From Callipepla californica brunnescens (lineage: Eukaryota > Chordata > Aves > Galliformes > Odontophoridae), in NCBI GenBank assembly GCA_023055505.1, contig JALIRH010000004.1:9171368-9235367 (forward strand): a stretch of 64,000 nt of DNA, in the 5' to 3' direction. Shown piece after piece: positions 25,216 to 39,060 of the stretch. The notes under the pieces are model-generated. The model saw nothing but the letters and a program-made list of their open reading frames with translations. It ran no database searches and was not told where the DNA came from. The translations under genes and the position numbers were made by a program. Every line of letters starts with the position of its first letter. Position 1 is the first letter of the stretch.

Positions 25216-25660
25216 TGATTCCAAGGCAATAAGACTATTAATTATTGTAAATTTTGTTCGGTCAAGCAGGCTTCAGAAATACTCTTCCACAAATACTGCT
25301 CTGGATATGCAATGTTTTATCTGTCACAACTTCTTCCTATATGTTCTGAGTCACACACTTTTACAATGTAGAAAGTATAAAAATATTTGAAGTACTTCGT
25401 CTTGCAGACAGGAATACACAAAGCACGACTATCTGAACCCCACAATAACCTCTGGCATTCAGTTTTTCTACATCTGTCATACAAGCTGACTCCCCCTGAT
25501 GAGATCTCCCCTTCAGCTTGGTTCCACTTGAGCCAATTTCACTTTCATGGAAATCAGCTTTGCTGGACCTGCTTCTTCAAAAAACAGTAAACACTTGCAG
25601 TAAAAGTCACATAACCCAGGGGAAGAGAGAAAAAGCTGATAAAGCAGTATATATGTGAAA

Positions 25661-25663
<3 letters not shown>

Positions 25664-25699
<36 letters not shown>
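25664..25699. repeat. (AT)n microsatellite
   Basis: There are about 18 uninterrupted AT units. The tract is likely length-polymorphic. Confidence 0.98.
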
Positions 25700-25701
<2 letters not shown>

Positions 25702-28203
25702 CCTTGGAACTGCAGATGCCCAAAATAATTATTTCTAAAAATAGTAATGTTTCAACCAAGCACTCTATAGCAAAAGCAGATGCTAGCCAGTGCAAATGCC
25801 TGCATTCACACACCACTGCTTGCGTAGGGCGATTTCAGGTACCCACAACCTTCATCATATTCTTAGCTACATGTAATTAGGCACGCCATTGATCTGGTCC
25901 CAGTGTTGCTTTTGGAAACATCTACAGTTTCCCAAGATGGAGAAAGTCCAAGAAGCATCACTGCTTCTATCCCTGTTGTTCAACATTTTAATCTATTTCT
26001 CTCTGCTCTTCATTACATCATCATGCATTTCAGACTGTCAGCACTTAACACAAAGATCAAAACTAGCAATACAAAAGCTGAAACAACCCCTTTTCACATC
26101 AGCAGACTGACAGCTCAGCTATCAATCTGCACAGGTACTCAACAGCAGAAAGACAGCTCAGCCAGCAAGCACTGCACAGCTACTCTGCCCATCTCCTTCT
26201 CACAAGCATGTGTGTTTGTGTACAAGTAACGTAAAGCAATCCTTTTTACTTCTCTTTTTGCAGCTTTCATCGGTGCAACACATAATGGCACAGCCTACCT
26301 CTATCGACAGAATGAATATTAGCATTCCAGTGCTTCAAGCACTTTCCTTAAGACAGCTTTTACATTTTTCATCTCCTTTTTTGGTAGTGTAGAATGGATT
26401 TTAATGTCTGATTCATATTCTGTACATAAAAACAATGTTCCTATCATTCCTAAACCAAACTAATGGAGACCAAAAAATTACAGTTTTCTGCTTGTTTTAA
26501 TCTGTATTTTTCTGTTCTATCACTACTTCTCCTCAACCTAAAAACAAACAAACAAAAAAAAACACCTCTAAAATAGTGCTACTAGCTACAGAAAAGCAAG
26601 ATCATTTATCATTCCCCAAGCCTGAATATCAAAAATAGCAAAATGTCAAAGTATTTGCTTTAGTTTATCATTTGGTATTTTTTTAGAAGAAACCTGTTTT
26701 TAAAACTCTCTGTCTCCATCATTATTTTACAAACCTTGAACATCTGCCAGAACAAAAATACAAGGTTTCAAACTGTTAGTGCACAGACTGAAAGACACTC
26801 TCAACCACCATGGACCATTCTTCTTGGACCTGACAGCGGGGGACTGTGTTTTGCACAGCACACAGCACTGCTCAGCTGATGGTTCTGTATTTTACTGAAA
26901 ATATATAGCTGGATCCCTGACCAGGAGTCCATTGGTAGTTTCCTCAAGCACCACGGCCCAAAAGTAGAGTGAGAAACACAAGTTATATTTATAAAGTCTC
27001 TCTTGCTGCTTATCCTGGTTTCCTTTTTCTCCCAAACACGTGGGTAGAGCTAATGACACTGCTCTGACTCAGTAAAATGGTTCGATGTGGATTAGAAATT
27101 TCCTCTTGAGAAATGTCACAGAAATGCTTTGCAGAATTCTACCAAGGGACAAAGTCTTCCTTGCACGTACAGGTGTGTATTTCTTTCACCATAACAAGAT
27201 TTATGGTGAAGCAATTGAAAACAGACTGGCCTTATATAGAAGTTGTATTTTGAAAAGATTGCTGCTTCTTTTCCTCTTTAAAAACCCATCAAACATTTAG
27301 TCCTCCTGCCATCTCCCTAGCAACAACTTTTTCAAGTAGATGCCCTCAAGCAAACAAACTCAGGCTCTTAGTTGCAATTTTAACTTGCGTAAGTAGCCAT
27401 AAAAGATTCAGCCTGACTTCTGAGCTGAGGATTTCTGGTTTCAAAGAAAAGCTGGCTACAGTGTACTAAATCTCCTGCTTGGACAAAATGAAAGCCTTAG
27501 AAAGTCCTGACAGAGCACACGTAAATAATGCTGTTCACTATGTACCTAGACCTCTCCTCACAGGCAGGGCGCAGTGCTGATGTGTGCAGGAAGGGCTTCC
27601 TACTCCCAGCTATAGGATGGATGACAGGGAACACACCTGCACGCTGTCCATCAGCTACGCAGAACACAGACTGACAAAACACAACATGGTTCCGGCAGCA
27701 CAAGGAAACTTCCACTTACTTTACAGCACCTCACAGAAAGTTACTCAGCGGAACCATCTTCCTCATTCTGCCTTCATTAATTACTGCTTTCATACAAAAC
27801 ACCCTGTCTCTTTTGGGCAACAACTTTCTTAAGTAGCTAACAATTACATTAAATTCACCAGCTCAAGGAGGAGCATTTTACCAAACGAGCCATGAAATCC
27901 ATTTCAGTTTCCTGCCACTATGTCAGAAACTCTATGTCACCTTTAATAAAATTCTCCAAATGAGCATGCAGATAACTAAACAACGTGACATTTCTAACAG
28001 TGAGAAGGCAGAAAACCAGAAACAATCATATTAAGAAATGAAGGGGGAAGGGGAAAAAGCAGGACGGAAATATCTTGCTCCAAGTAAAATCTCGTTACAT
28101 TAGGATCTCACACTCTCAAGCAAAAAGACTCTTAGGTCTATGAGTAGCCATGTGCCAGGCTTCCTATTCCACTTTTAATGAGATCACTGTAATAGAGGAC
28201 AGG

Positions 28204-28238
28204 ACTAAGTGTGAACCAAGTGATTCACACCACTTAGT
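28204..28238. repeat. Imperfect hairpin
   Basis: ACTAAGTGTGAA (28204-28215) pairs with TTCACACCACTTAGT (28224-28238) with a 3-nt bulge and an 8-nt loop. A chance palindrome is possible. Confidence 0.6.
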
Positions 28239-28657
28239 GAATTCTCTAAAAGATAACAGAGCTGGAGGATTTTGAGTAACCCAAGCACTCCCAGACAAAG
28301 AGAGAAGAAAGGAAAGTGTCAGCTTTCCAAAGTGATTTTCAAAAAGGAAGGTGGGAGTGTAGGGAATTCACTTATTTTATTGAAGTGACATCCAGGTCAC
28401 TATCTTATAATTAGCATAGCAGGTCCAGAAAAATTAGCGTAAAGAAGTGGAAATGATAAAGGTACTTGAAGATACTTTGACTACATTCACATTCATAAGA
28501 TGTGTTTCTTATATTGAAAAATATTCATTTGTAAAAAAAAAAAAAAAAAAAAATGTAACAAGTATGCTACAGCGCATAAGAGAAAATATTGAAAGTAAAA
28601 AAAAAAAAATAAAAATCAATCTTCTTCACCCCAAAATGTATGAAGTCCCCGCATTCT

Positions 28658-28701
28658 CCCCCCCCCCCCCCCCCCCCCCCCCCGCCCCCTTTTTTTTTTT
28701 T
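28658..28701. repeat. C26-G-C5-T12 tract
   Basis: Twenty-six C, one G, five C, then twelve T. On the minus strand this is A12-G5-C-G26, again A followed by G. A poly(A) run of 21 lies just upstream at 28533-28553. Such tracts are frequent sites of assembly and sequencing error. Confidence 0.97.
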
Positions 28702-28764
28702 GGTAATAAATGGATCTAAATCAGAGTGGGTATCTTCAGCTAGTTCACTTTGTTATTTCCTGTT

Positions 28765-28960
28765 TTTCAATCAGCTCTAATCCTTGGCTGGAGACTTGAA
28801 TGGAGCTATGTCGATTTATATTAGCTAAGGATTTCGTGCATCGTATTAAATGTTTCCCAGTGCAATCGCCTCTCTAAGTAATTAAAACAGTTCACGCAAA
28901 TAGCAACAGACTCTGTATTTCAGTTTCTTGGCTGATCCTAGCACAGCCAAAAGGGCTCCA
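28765..28960. promoter_or_regulatory. Possible conserved non-coding element
   Basis: Repeat-free sequence with several homeodomain-like cores (ctaatccttgg, gatttatattagcta, aagtaattaaaac) and CpGs (gtcgattt, ttcgtgcatcg, caatcgcc) against an AT-rich, CpG-poor background. No ORF. Inference only. Confidence 0.25.
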
Positions 28961-31147
28961 ATTTCCCCCAAATGAATGGATTGGAACATTTATTTGTACA
29001 CTGAGACTTCTAGTCCCATACCCATGGTGCCTACACACTTTTGCACACGAGGTATATTCCCTTGAAGTACAATGAGAAACACTGATGTGTAATTTATAAC
29101 TCGGCCTAGTTTGATGAAGTCATGTAAGTATCTAATCAAGCAGTCCCCTTCTGCTTGTCCAACACACTGCGCTCCACAGAATCCAGATGTCTAGACTAAA
29201 TCTGTACAGTATAACCAATTACAAAGCTTTCCTCCATAGAATTCACTGCTACCTCTCTGATACTTCAAAGTGACCTCTGTCATGAGAAGTGAATGATAAC
29301 AGGGCAAGAGGCAATATGGTTGGCACCTTGATAACTCCCAACCAGCTGCAGTGAGGACTGCAGGGATTAAAGTGATCAGAGTTCAGTTTCACTAGGAAAA
29401 GGGCAAGGGGAAGACAAAATCAAATATTTTCAATTTTCACTCTAGTTCTGTTTGCTTTAACTCCATCATGGGTTTCATTACAACACAGTGAAATCTGTAC
29501 ATAAGAAAAAGGTTTTATATTTGTTTTAGGGTCACCTCAATCACTGGCTGTGCTCACAAATTCTCACCTAGAACAGAAATTTAGACTCTCTGTCAACAAA
29601 CTGAATAAACTACAAAAGAAAAATCCATTATTTTATTTTACCCTTATTATGCAAAATACACTCTGATAAATCTTTGCCTCATTGAGAGAGAAGAGGCTTC
29701 ACTTTGAGTCTGAAAAACAAGGCAGAAAATGATTTAAAAGAAAAATTAGCAGCACATCATTTTGGATTTCATCTTAAGCCACAGTATCAACAGAATTGAT
29801 GTTTGTGTTTAATTTTTCCTTTGATCAGTGTAAGTCTGGATCCAGCCCCTTACAAGCAAGATCTTTCCTGAACATTATGTTTTTTATTTGATTTATCTTT
29901 ATTGCTAACATCTAATCTTGATCTGTTCACTTCTCCATAATGCAGGCAATGGCAAAACAACTGTGTAATTAAGCAGCCCAAGTCAAGGAAACGGTAACAA
30001 AGAGACAGGGGAAAGAATGCAAACCAGCAACCACTGCCACTCATATCTGGTGTACAGCAATGAAACCTCTGTCCTCTGCTTTCAGAAATGATTTTCAGTA
30101 TTCATTTTCGAGGGAAGAAAGGGGAAAACCCATGATTCATCTATGACACCGTACCCAGCATGGTCTGCTTCACGGTCTGCTTCAGGTCACTCAGCACAAA
30201 ACTGTTTTGGAGACAGAGACAACTGCTTCCAGCTCCTATTCAGGGATTTTTACTGGGCATGCATGGTGATTGAAATAAGCCCCTAAACATCTTCACAGTA
30301 TATCAAAGAAATTAGTCTTTTATCATACAATTGATACAGAAATAGCCAGATGGATTAATTTTTAAATCTAAAGAAGTTATTTTAACATACATGTGTGACT
30401 GAACTTATTTACATAAGGAAATAAATGCTCAGAGCACATAAAAATAAAACAGTTGGTTACAGCCTCTTTGAAATCCCGGCCGTGGCATGAAATTCTCTCT
30501 CAAACATACACTACGTGATGCTGTTCAACCACTCACCAGAAAGTCAGTGTACACAGTTAACCCCCCAGCAGAACAGCAACACTGGAATTGCCTTCATGCA
30601 CTCCACACAACTTCTGCAGTTTTACAATCTTCTCACTGTATACGAGGCTGCCAGAGCTTTTACAGATGCTTGCAAACCAGCCAGTGAAAAGAATAAGCAC
30701 ATCAGAAGACACCCATGAACGGAAACTGGCATCACTGCAAATTCTTCTGTGTGAAAAGTTATATGAACAAAAAAGAATCATGTGAACTGGGTGGCAGAAA
30801 TGGACATAGCTGTATGCCAAAGAGAAACAAAAATTCAGAATTCAATACGCAGTATTGGAAAAGCCCTGTATTTTGTGGTGAAATAAAAGCTTGGAATCAT
30901 TGGCTTGTTCCCATCTTTGTCACTGACGCACTTTTATCTCCAGTTTTGATCCCACTGCTCTGTTCTACCAGTAGGAGTCAAAGGTTGGGCTTCACTCCTC
31001 ACTGCAACTCATGGATGTAAGGTCCGAATTTCAGAATCGCTTAACACCCTGACTCCAAGTTCAGGCAACATGTGCCACATGTATTCAAAATTCTCTGAGG
31101 GAAAGAAAGAAAAAACACAGGGAAAAGAAGAAACCAGGTCTCCAATG

Positions 31148-31218
31148 CTTACCTAAACTCTTTGGGATGTTGTGAGGATTAATTAACTAATGCCCATAAA
31201 ACCTTTAGAGATTCTCAG
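31148..31218 (+). mobile_element. MIR-like SINE 3' fragment
   Basis: The stretch ttacctaaactctttgggat then gttgtgaggattaattaact, aatgcccataaaacctttag and agattct lines up with the 3' half of MIR (…cctacctcatagggttgttgtgaggattaaatgag…). It is short and diverged. Confidence 0.6.
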
Positions 31219-31639
31219 GAAAAAAAAACACAACACTGTAGACGTCAGAACAATAACTCAAATAAAACGTCACGTAATCTCTAAACGCGTTCTGGGGAAA
31301 TACCAGGCTTGCAAATCACGAAGAGAAAGCACGCTGCCTAGGTGGAAACAAGAGCAGTAGATAAAATGCAACAGAATTTATTCCACCAATGGGACGAATA
31401 AAAAACTTGGCTATAAAGCTAAAGAGCTCAAAAAAGACTTCATTTGTTTAGAACACATATAACATCTTTCCCAGAAGTCAAAGTTCAGTGAAAATTAGAG
31501 GAATATGTCTCTTCTGCAGGAACCAGACCTTATTTCCCATGACAGCACAGAAGCAGGACAAAGGCAGGAGCGAACGAGCGGACGGCAGCACCAGCTGCCC
31601 ACCATTCTCGCCCCCGCCCCTTCCCCGCACGCATGTAGA

Positions 31640-31800
31640 TTGCCATCTTTCACCCGATTAATCCTCTCCCAGGACAGATTAACGCTTATCTGCTCAATAT
31701 CCATCTGCTTTGTGATTTCTGTAGATTGTAACCAATCCCAAGGCCTTATCAGCGCCTCTCCCCCCACAGGCAGATGGGAAAAGATGGAAATCATCGTGTT
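31640..31800. promoter_or_regulatory. Possible conserved non-coding element (homeodomain and GATA motifs)
   Basis: Dense non-coding sequence in a locally GC- and CpG-richer island (about 31.55-31.95 kb). It contains GATTAATCC at 31656-31664 (K50-type OTX/PITX/GSC core), cagattaacg, TTATCT at 31686-31691, a CCAATCC box near 31733 and CTTATCAG at 31745-31752 (GATA cores). No exon reading is convincing. The enhancer idea is inference from motif clustering. Confidence 0.3.
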
Positions 31801-34800
31801 CTATTAGCGATGGCAGTGACAACGGGCTGACGCAGCTGCCCCTCACTCTTGTTTCCTCATTCAGGCTCTGCAGTACAAAGATGCGAGTATGGCAACGCAG
31901 GCAGAACCACCTTCTCCCTCTGCTAGCTCTCCACTTGAACAAATGAATTTACAGAGGACAGCAAGAGCCAAACTCTCCTTCCGAGATTTCATACAGGAGC
32001 ACTATCTCTGCCCCAGCAAAAAGATCAGAACAGATTACAGAGACAGGAAGCAGAAAGGAGAGCTTTGAACTACTTAGATTGAGGCATTTTAGACATCTGT
32101 GGATACACAGTACAGAAACAGCAGCGTTACGGCACGATGCTCTGCTCTGACAGCCCACGCTTGTGTGTGAAGCAACACAGGCCCATCATTTGGACCCCCT
32201 TCCTCCAGCTCTTCTGAGCTGGGATGCACATGTCCTTTCATTCAAAACAATTACAGGTAATGTGGGAAAACAATATTTTAAGTCGTGCAGTTTATTTGCA
32301 AAGCAAACGTCTTCAAAATACACCTAAATGTAGCTATGGCCTTTACGTTCCCACAAATGAAAAAAATTGATTTCTGCCCTTCCACATCCCTTGCCCTTTT
32401 GTGTTCAGTCTCCAGGAAGACTACTGTAATGATTTTACTTGCAGAAATGGAAAGGGGGATGTGAAGAGGCATAGACATTTTAAAGAAATGTAATCCCCTA
32501 AAGAATCTCTCTTCTCTTTAAAAATATCTTAGTGGCTCCTAAAGCTTTTCCTGATACTGTGCATTCTTCATGTGTTTCCTCTTCATTCTGGACAGTCAGG
32601 AAAAAAAGTACCTTCAACTGCACCTGCATTAAAATGGCTAGACTAGACAAATCTCATTCAGAAATAACTAATGTGATTAAAACAAATCCAAACAAAACTA
32701 CAGTCTGAGGGGGTTTCAAATACTTAGATCAAATTGCTCACAGTCCACAGACAAAGCAGTGATTTCTAACATGCAGTGCAACAAGCAAGTGCTTGCTGAA
32801 TATCACTTTGGCTGCCCACTGGTAATTAATTAACAGAAACATCTATAATCCCAGTGCACAGACACGGCAATATTTAAAACCTGCGTGAATATATTCTTAG
32901 CGAACACAGTCCCCACGTGCAGTAGGACGTGTAAACCTGAAGTCATACCCAGCATAGCTAGGAAACAGGGCGGGTTTCCTAATCTGATGGTGAAATGTGG
33001 TGGATGCTTAGTAAAATAGGGCAGCACTATAAAACTGCCTATGACACTAAGAGGAAGGCATGGCATTTAAGTGTCTTCTCCCTGTCTAGGGAGAAAAATT
33101 AACAGAGGTTTAAAAAAATACAAGTAACGCCCCAACCTGAAATTCTTGCCAGAAAATGGGATCTCCCATCTCTTGTCACATTAAATAAGTCTATGGACTC
33201 TTACCAAATCGAGGCAGGTGAGTCCTAACCTCCAGGTACACAAGCACTCAGTGGTAAATCTACTGTTTAAAATAACGAAAATTAAAGGAAAATGAAAGCT
33301 GCAGACACCGCATGTAAAGCTGACATGCACTATCTGGGGATGCAAAACAGAACAAGAGAATATAGTATTCTGTTTGTAAAAATGTCTTCTGAACACACGT
33401 ATAAAGCTCTTTCTTCCCCAGAAGGTCAGCTGTGTTCTGCACCCAAACAGCAGAGCCCATTAAGAAAAAAAAAAAAAGCACAGTGTTTTTAATACCATGG
33501 AAGGTCACCGTACAGCAGGTCAACAATCCTTTCACTCCTCCCGTGACAGTCTATTGTTCCAGTTCCTTATGAACTAAGGTGATGGTTGGTTGATACACGT
33601 AATAGGGCACGATATTGATCTGCCTCTGTTCTAACAAATATGGACTCCTCGCTGACGTTGCTAGGGTAATAGAGTGCCTTACAATTCACAGTATACTGAT
33701 CATCATAATACACGTGAGGTATTACTTATTCCTTTTTTTCCCCCACAGATGAGGAATGAGGTACTCAGGCAGCTGTATCTCACTGTTTTTCACAAAAGAG
33801 ACACTTAAATGTCTTTATGGATCTTGGATTTTGTGAATAGGAAAAATAATTCACAGAATGAACCTACTGACAACCAGGGTGTCCTGCACCCTGCCCACTG
33901 GCGTGGCCCTCACCTGCTTTTTATCATGCAGTGAAGGCTGAGCATGAAAGACCTATGTTAGCTCCTTCCAGTAATTCTTCACAATCATAGATAGACTCAA
34001 GGAGCAAAAGAAATGACTAATAAGGAAAGGAAGAGTAAGCCTGGAGCTCTCTCTTCACATAGGGCCCAGAACACGGATACTACACCGGGGGTAAGCTTCA
34101 CAAAGGAAGGAACTCAACGAAATCTGGTCTCACGGTGTGTTTGCATCCCATGACATGGTGAACAACAGCAGTAAGAGGGAGGTATAAATTATTCACTAAG
34201 GAAGAGAATCAAGTTAGGTTACTCTACGTGTCTAGAAAGAACGTAGCCTTAATGGGCATTCCGTGAGGTAATTTAGATGCCCTGTGCGAATAAAGAAGCT
34301 GTGCACGGGTCTTGTCTTGATTTAGAAGAGCACTTTGGTACACTCACTGTGCAAGTGCTGATCACCTTATCTTCTGAGATGAAAAGATGCAGCTCCTTAA
34401 AAAGCCAATCTAGAAAATAAGGTACAGCTCTAATGGGATCTGGGAGACTTAATATTCCTGCCCTCCACCAGGCAGGAGGAAAACGGTCTCACAGTAGGAC
34501 ACCATGGCTCTCAGAAGCACAGGTATGCATTATGAATGACTGATTTAAGGAGTCTCAGCAGAAGACATCCCCCACAACAACATCGCTGCGTGTTCTTCCT
34601 CACTATCTGTTTCCCACTTCAAAGCTTGTAAAAATAATGTAGATAATAAGTAAATGTGCATATATTTTTAAAGAGTTTTTATCAAGGCCTGAAAAAAAAT
34701 AAGAGGCTTTCCTTTGAAAGAATGTAGGTGGAATTAAGCTTCAACTCTTGCCAAGTAAACATTAAACACTGTGAAAAAGAAGAAAGCCTCTCATCTACAA

Positions 34801-37800
34801 ATCAGTTATCTATGAGTTCTCTAGGCTGCAATACATAGTGCTACCGTGCATATTCCATTGTTTTCAGGAAACTTCCCATCTATGCTCAATTCTTAAAACC
34901 TAACTTCTGATTGTAGCCCATTTCAGGCACGTGCAGGTTGATACCTATTACATATAAATGCTCTGACTGCTTTTTGCTTTGCTTACTAGTTACCTGTTAA
35001 ATAAATCTTCTGAAAATGCTCTGCTACCCTATAATCAAGTTTTAGTTAAGGACAATAGGTGAAGGAGGACACCCTTAATGCCATCTGCCCAGATTACTCA
35101 TTCTTCAATTCAACTGAAAGTTTCTAGAACGTGGTTGATGGATTTTTTTTTTTTTAACCCTACTTTACTGGAAAAAGTTCCACACTTCTGTGGAACACCA
35201 TGTCAGTCACATTATGTGATCTATTTCAGTCTCTTTCTAGTATTACCTTGATCTCTTGTTTGCTTCACATCGAGTGACCTACCAGCCACAGTTTCTGATA
35301 CTCCAGTGTGATATAAGAAGGAGAACAGCATTTTGGGTTATGCTGTATCTATAAAACAATCCTGCGGCCAAGGCTATTGCCCACTTTCAGTGGGCTCTTC
35401 CAATCTGGTTCTCATACTAGATGTTCTCTTTCACTCTATTAAGTGACAGTGCTCAGGTAACATTCACACAGCACCTGCCAAACTCAAGCTCCTGATTACA
35501 AATTCTACTGCCTACATCACCCATCTGCAGTGAGAACGTCAAACTACAAACACAGCGGTCAGCGCTGTACGAAAGCACTGGGCTTCAGTTATAATCACAG
35601 CTGCCTTCTGCTGGAGTATCTTTCCATCTTTCCAACCCTCCTCCAGCTCTTTCTCAATCTCTCTGGAATGATGTAATCATTCCCCAACGATATCTTACTC
35701 TACTCATGAGACAACTACTTCCACAAACACATGACATCTGACAATAGTTAATTCATGACTTCTTGACAAGCCTCTCCCTTTTTTCTATCTTTCAATCTTC
35801 CTCAGTCTGTCTTTCTTCCATGCCATCTTGTATAGCACAGCCTGCCAGTTAATACACATCAAATTCTTCCTGCAGCACTCCAATTAGCATCTCAAAACAT
35901 AACTGGCCTAGAAAAGTAGACTAACTTCAGCAACAGCACAACACCAAGGTTGTTCATGTCTACTGCCCTATGTTGTATCTGTTGTACCTTTAGTCTGTCA
36001 CCTCTCCGCAGTCTTTGTCCTTCCCATCCAGCCTACCATCTCTTTACACAGCTAGTAATACTACATGCAAGCAACAGCATGGCTCTCTTTGTTCTCATTT
36101 TCAATTCACCAGTGTGAGAGATGCACAGTCTGCTGCACTGCGTGACTTGTCAGGTCCTCCTGGTCTCAAGTGTGTCTTGACTGCTGATGCTAAAAAAAAA
36201 AACAAACTGGGCAGCTGTCAAATTTCTACAGCCACCAGATATTTTCTTTTCTTCAAAAAACAAACAAGGCTTTCAGATGACAAGCTTCAGACTATATTTT
36301 AAGTCAAGGTATTTTAAATTTTCTCCTGTACTAGAATACTATACTGAGCATTATTTAGTGGCTTTGTCAACTGGGATCCTCACTCTTGTTAATTTTCCAC
36401 TGTTGTTTTGGCACAGATATTGAGCTATAGGCATTGGTCCATATTTCCTACTCTGAGTATGCTTTGTAGCTTTCCATCTGCTCGCCTGACTGGATGGATA
36501 TCTAGGAACAGTAATGGTACTGACTGCTTTGTCCACATACTACATTAAGGTCTCACTGAGGAGTAATGATGTCATTTTGCACTATTTGTGCATCAAGGAT
36601 AGGGTCAAAAACAGGAAGACAGTAGCTGGCTAGCCCCTTTAGGAGTTTGGCTGTACTATTTCCTTTCTCCTCTCCGAAAGTGCTGAACGTAAAATTTTTA
36701 CTTCCACAGGGAAAAACTTGATAATCCCCTGGTGGGCGATGCCATCTGTTTGCTCAGGAACACATCCTTACATCAGAGATATACAGAATGGCATGATACA
36801 CAGAGTTCTGGGCTCCACAGAGCGCTCACCAGCGGGCATCCTCCCCACATGGAGTGGTCACGCTCACAGTCACCGCTTTATCTTCTGGTAGTAAAACAAT
36901 TTAAAGGATTTGAGTCTGTTCCTACTCACTGAAATCAACGGGGTGGTAAAGATCTACATTAGCTGAGGAATGGGCTAGACAGCTCCCAAAGAGAGACAGA
37001 ATTGGGCTTAAAATAGCCAATCCTTAAGAGGTCTTTCTGGGTAACAGCAGTTCTAATACAACTGAAGGAGTAAGGGGACACAGTTTGGAAGAAAAGACCA
37101 GAAAAGAGGTGAAGGCAGCAGAGAAAATGTTAATATTATGCAACAACGACTACTAAATCATACATTCCCAATGGATGTTCTCAAGCGTATATTTAATTGA
37201 TATTCATACATACCTCCAGCTAGAGCACTTACTACTTTGTTATGACTTCCAGTTTACAGCATTATAGCATATGGAGAGACGAAACAGCTAGGATTCAGCA
37301 CTCATGGAGTAAATCACCCCTGCACTCCTACCTTTCTTTCTATCTGCACTTGACAATATAGCCAAAAGAATTGCTTTTTATTTTAAAAGTTATATAGAAA
37401 TACAAAGTATAGAAGTATGTTAAAAATATCTAGCCAATAAAGAAGCAACTTACTGTTTTCCTGTTGCAGTTAGTACACAGTATGTCACCATTAGGGATGC
37501 TTAGATTAACTTCTGGAGAGAAACTTACTTTCCTTTGTCAAACCACTATAGCTTTCACAGTGCAAACTGCAAGCAAGTTTGGAACAAGCAAAGACTTTAA
37601 CGTCTTTAACTTCCTATATAGCTGGGCATCCTTGACAGAACCAGATGACAGTCAAATCTACACAGAAGTCTCTTTGAGCAGTGTCGGGCATTTTAGAGGA
37701 AGAATTATGGCACTGCCACAAGAAAGCTGTAGTCCTAGCAGTTCCAAAGTATACTTGTGATATTGAAAATCTGCAATTATTCCCATAATTTTCTTATTTA

Positions 37801-38859
37801 AGTGTCCAGAGCAGACAGTGGCTGTTATTCAGGCAGTAGTAAGATAGCAGTCCAAAGTTACTCCCCTCTTGCCCTTCTTTCCACTGAAATTACTGTATAT
37901 AAAGCAGATGTATTTATAGTACTGGTAATTATACAGCTCTAAATACATATGCAGCTGTGGATCTAATTTTGCAAGGTGCTTTGTGCTATCGAACCTCACC
38001 TAACCCCATAGGAGTTGCAAAGCAGGAGGAGTTTTGTGTCTTCCAGGAGTGAAGACTGAAAAAGCAAAGTTTCTTCAAGTGCTCTAAAAAGTATCTATTT
38101 ATTTGTCTGTCTCTTGGACAAATACTGTTGAGATCAACATCTATTTATTTGTTTTTAACCATTAACAAGAAACATACTATAATCCTGTTCCTTGAAAGGA
38201 TCGTTTTCTAATTACACGCATAATGCAGAAGGGGGAAAGCCTAATAGAAGAGAGAGGAGAAAGATACAGTAACTTCTCCCACTGCTAAGGTCATGGCAAC
38301 CTTGACTGCTATTTTAAGGAAATAAATAACATCCCATCTTCTAGAGCTTGATACACAACACTAAGGCCCATTTACAAGCAACTCTATGAAAATCTTACGT
38401 TGTGAGACACTAGTCACTTCAGTGCAGTGCTCATGAGACACATCATTTGCACGAGAGAGGGGACAGAGTGGAGGGATGGCACAAGGAATAAACGCCCACG
38501 TCATTTTCAAAACACATTCAGCAAAAATTTCCTTTGCTGTTACTGGCTCCAGCTCTGAGTTTGGAAAGCCCCAGTCCCTGCTGCCATGACCCACGCTGAT
38601 CATCTGCCTGTACAAAAATGAAGCCAGGGTGCAACACCGCAGACCTGTGAGAAGCTAAGTGCTACCATGTAAAATTGCTTTGCAATGCATGTGCCCTGCT
38701 CAAAGCAGACTGCTCCCTGCACCTTCAGCATCAGAAGGGATTTAATTTCCCTGCAAGGGCCCATGAGAAATGAACAATACAATGTGCACAGTGGGCATAA
38801 TCCTTGACTCTTGTTGACGCCACACAGAAATCCATTCTGTCTTCTTCTAATCCTTGCGC

Positions 38860-39060
38860 ACAGCCGAAGCTCGCATGATGAAGCTGAAGGGACAGGAGCT
38901 ATTTATAGCCTTTAATTTCATCCTGCATCAGTGGATTTTCAGGCAAGGGAAACAGAGCTTTTAGCTTGTTTCCCTTTTTAACCTGTTCAGTGCTCACAGC
39001 TTGAAGAAGTCAAAACAGGTTTATTTCAGAGTCATTTAGTGGTTTAGGAAAATTAATACA
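38860..39060. promoter_or_regulatory. Possible conserved non-coding element with MEF2-type site
   Basis: CTATTTATAG at 38899-38908 is a perfect MEF2 consensus, followed by cctttaatttcatcctgca, a low-repeat stretch typical of conserved elements. There is no open frame of note. The regulatory role is a guess. Confidence 0.25.

Larger units (their letters stand above)
25700..31147. other. No gene seen
   Basis: Non-coding DNA with the C/T homopolymer tract, a hairpin at 28.2 kb and a possible conserved element at 28.8 kb. No exon-like block on either strand. Confidence 0.5.

Noticed and set aside
33720..33840. Plus-strand acceptor (pyrimidine tract plus cccacag) followed by ATGAGGAATGAGG and a short open frame
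   Set aside because: The atgagga.tgagg motif resembles reverse MIR sequence, and the frame stops after 19 codons.
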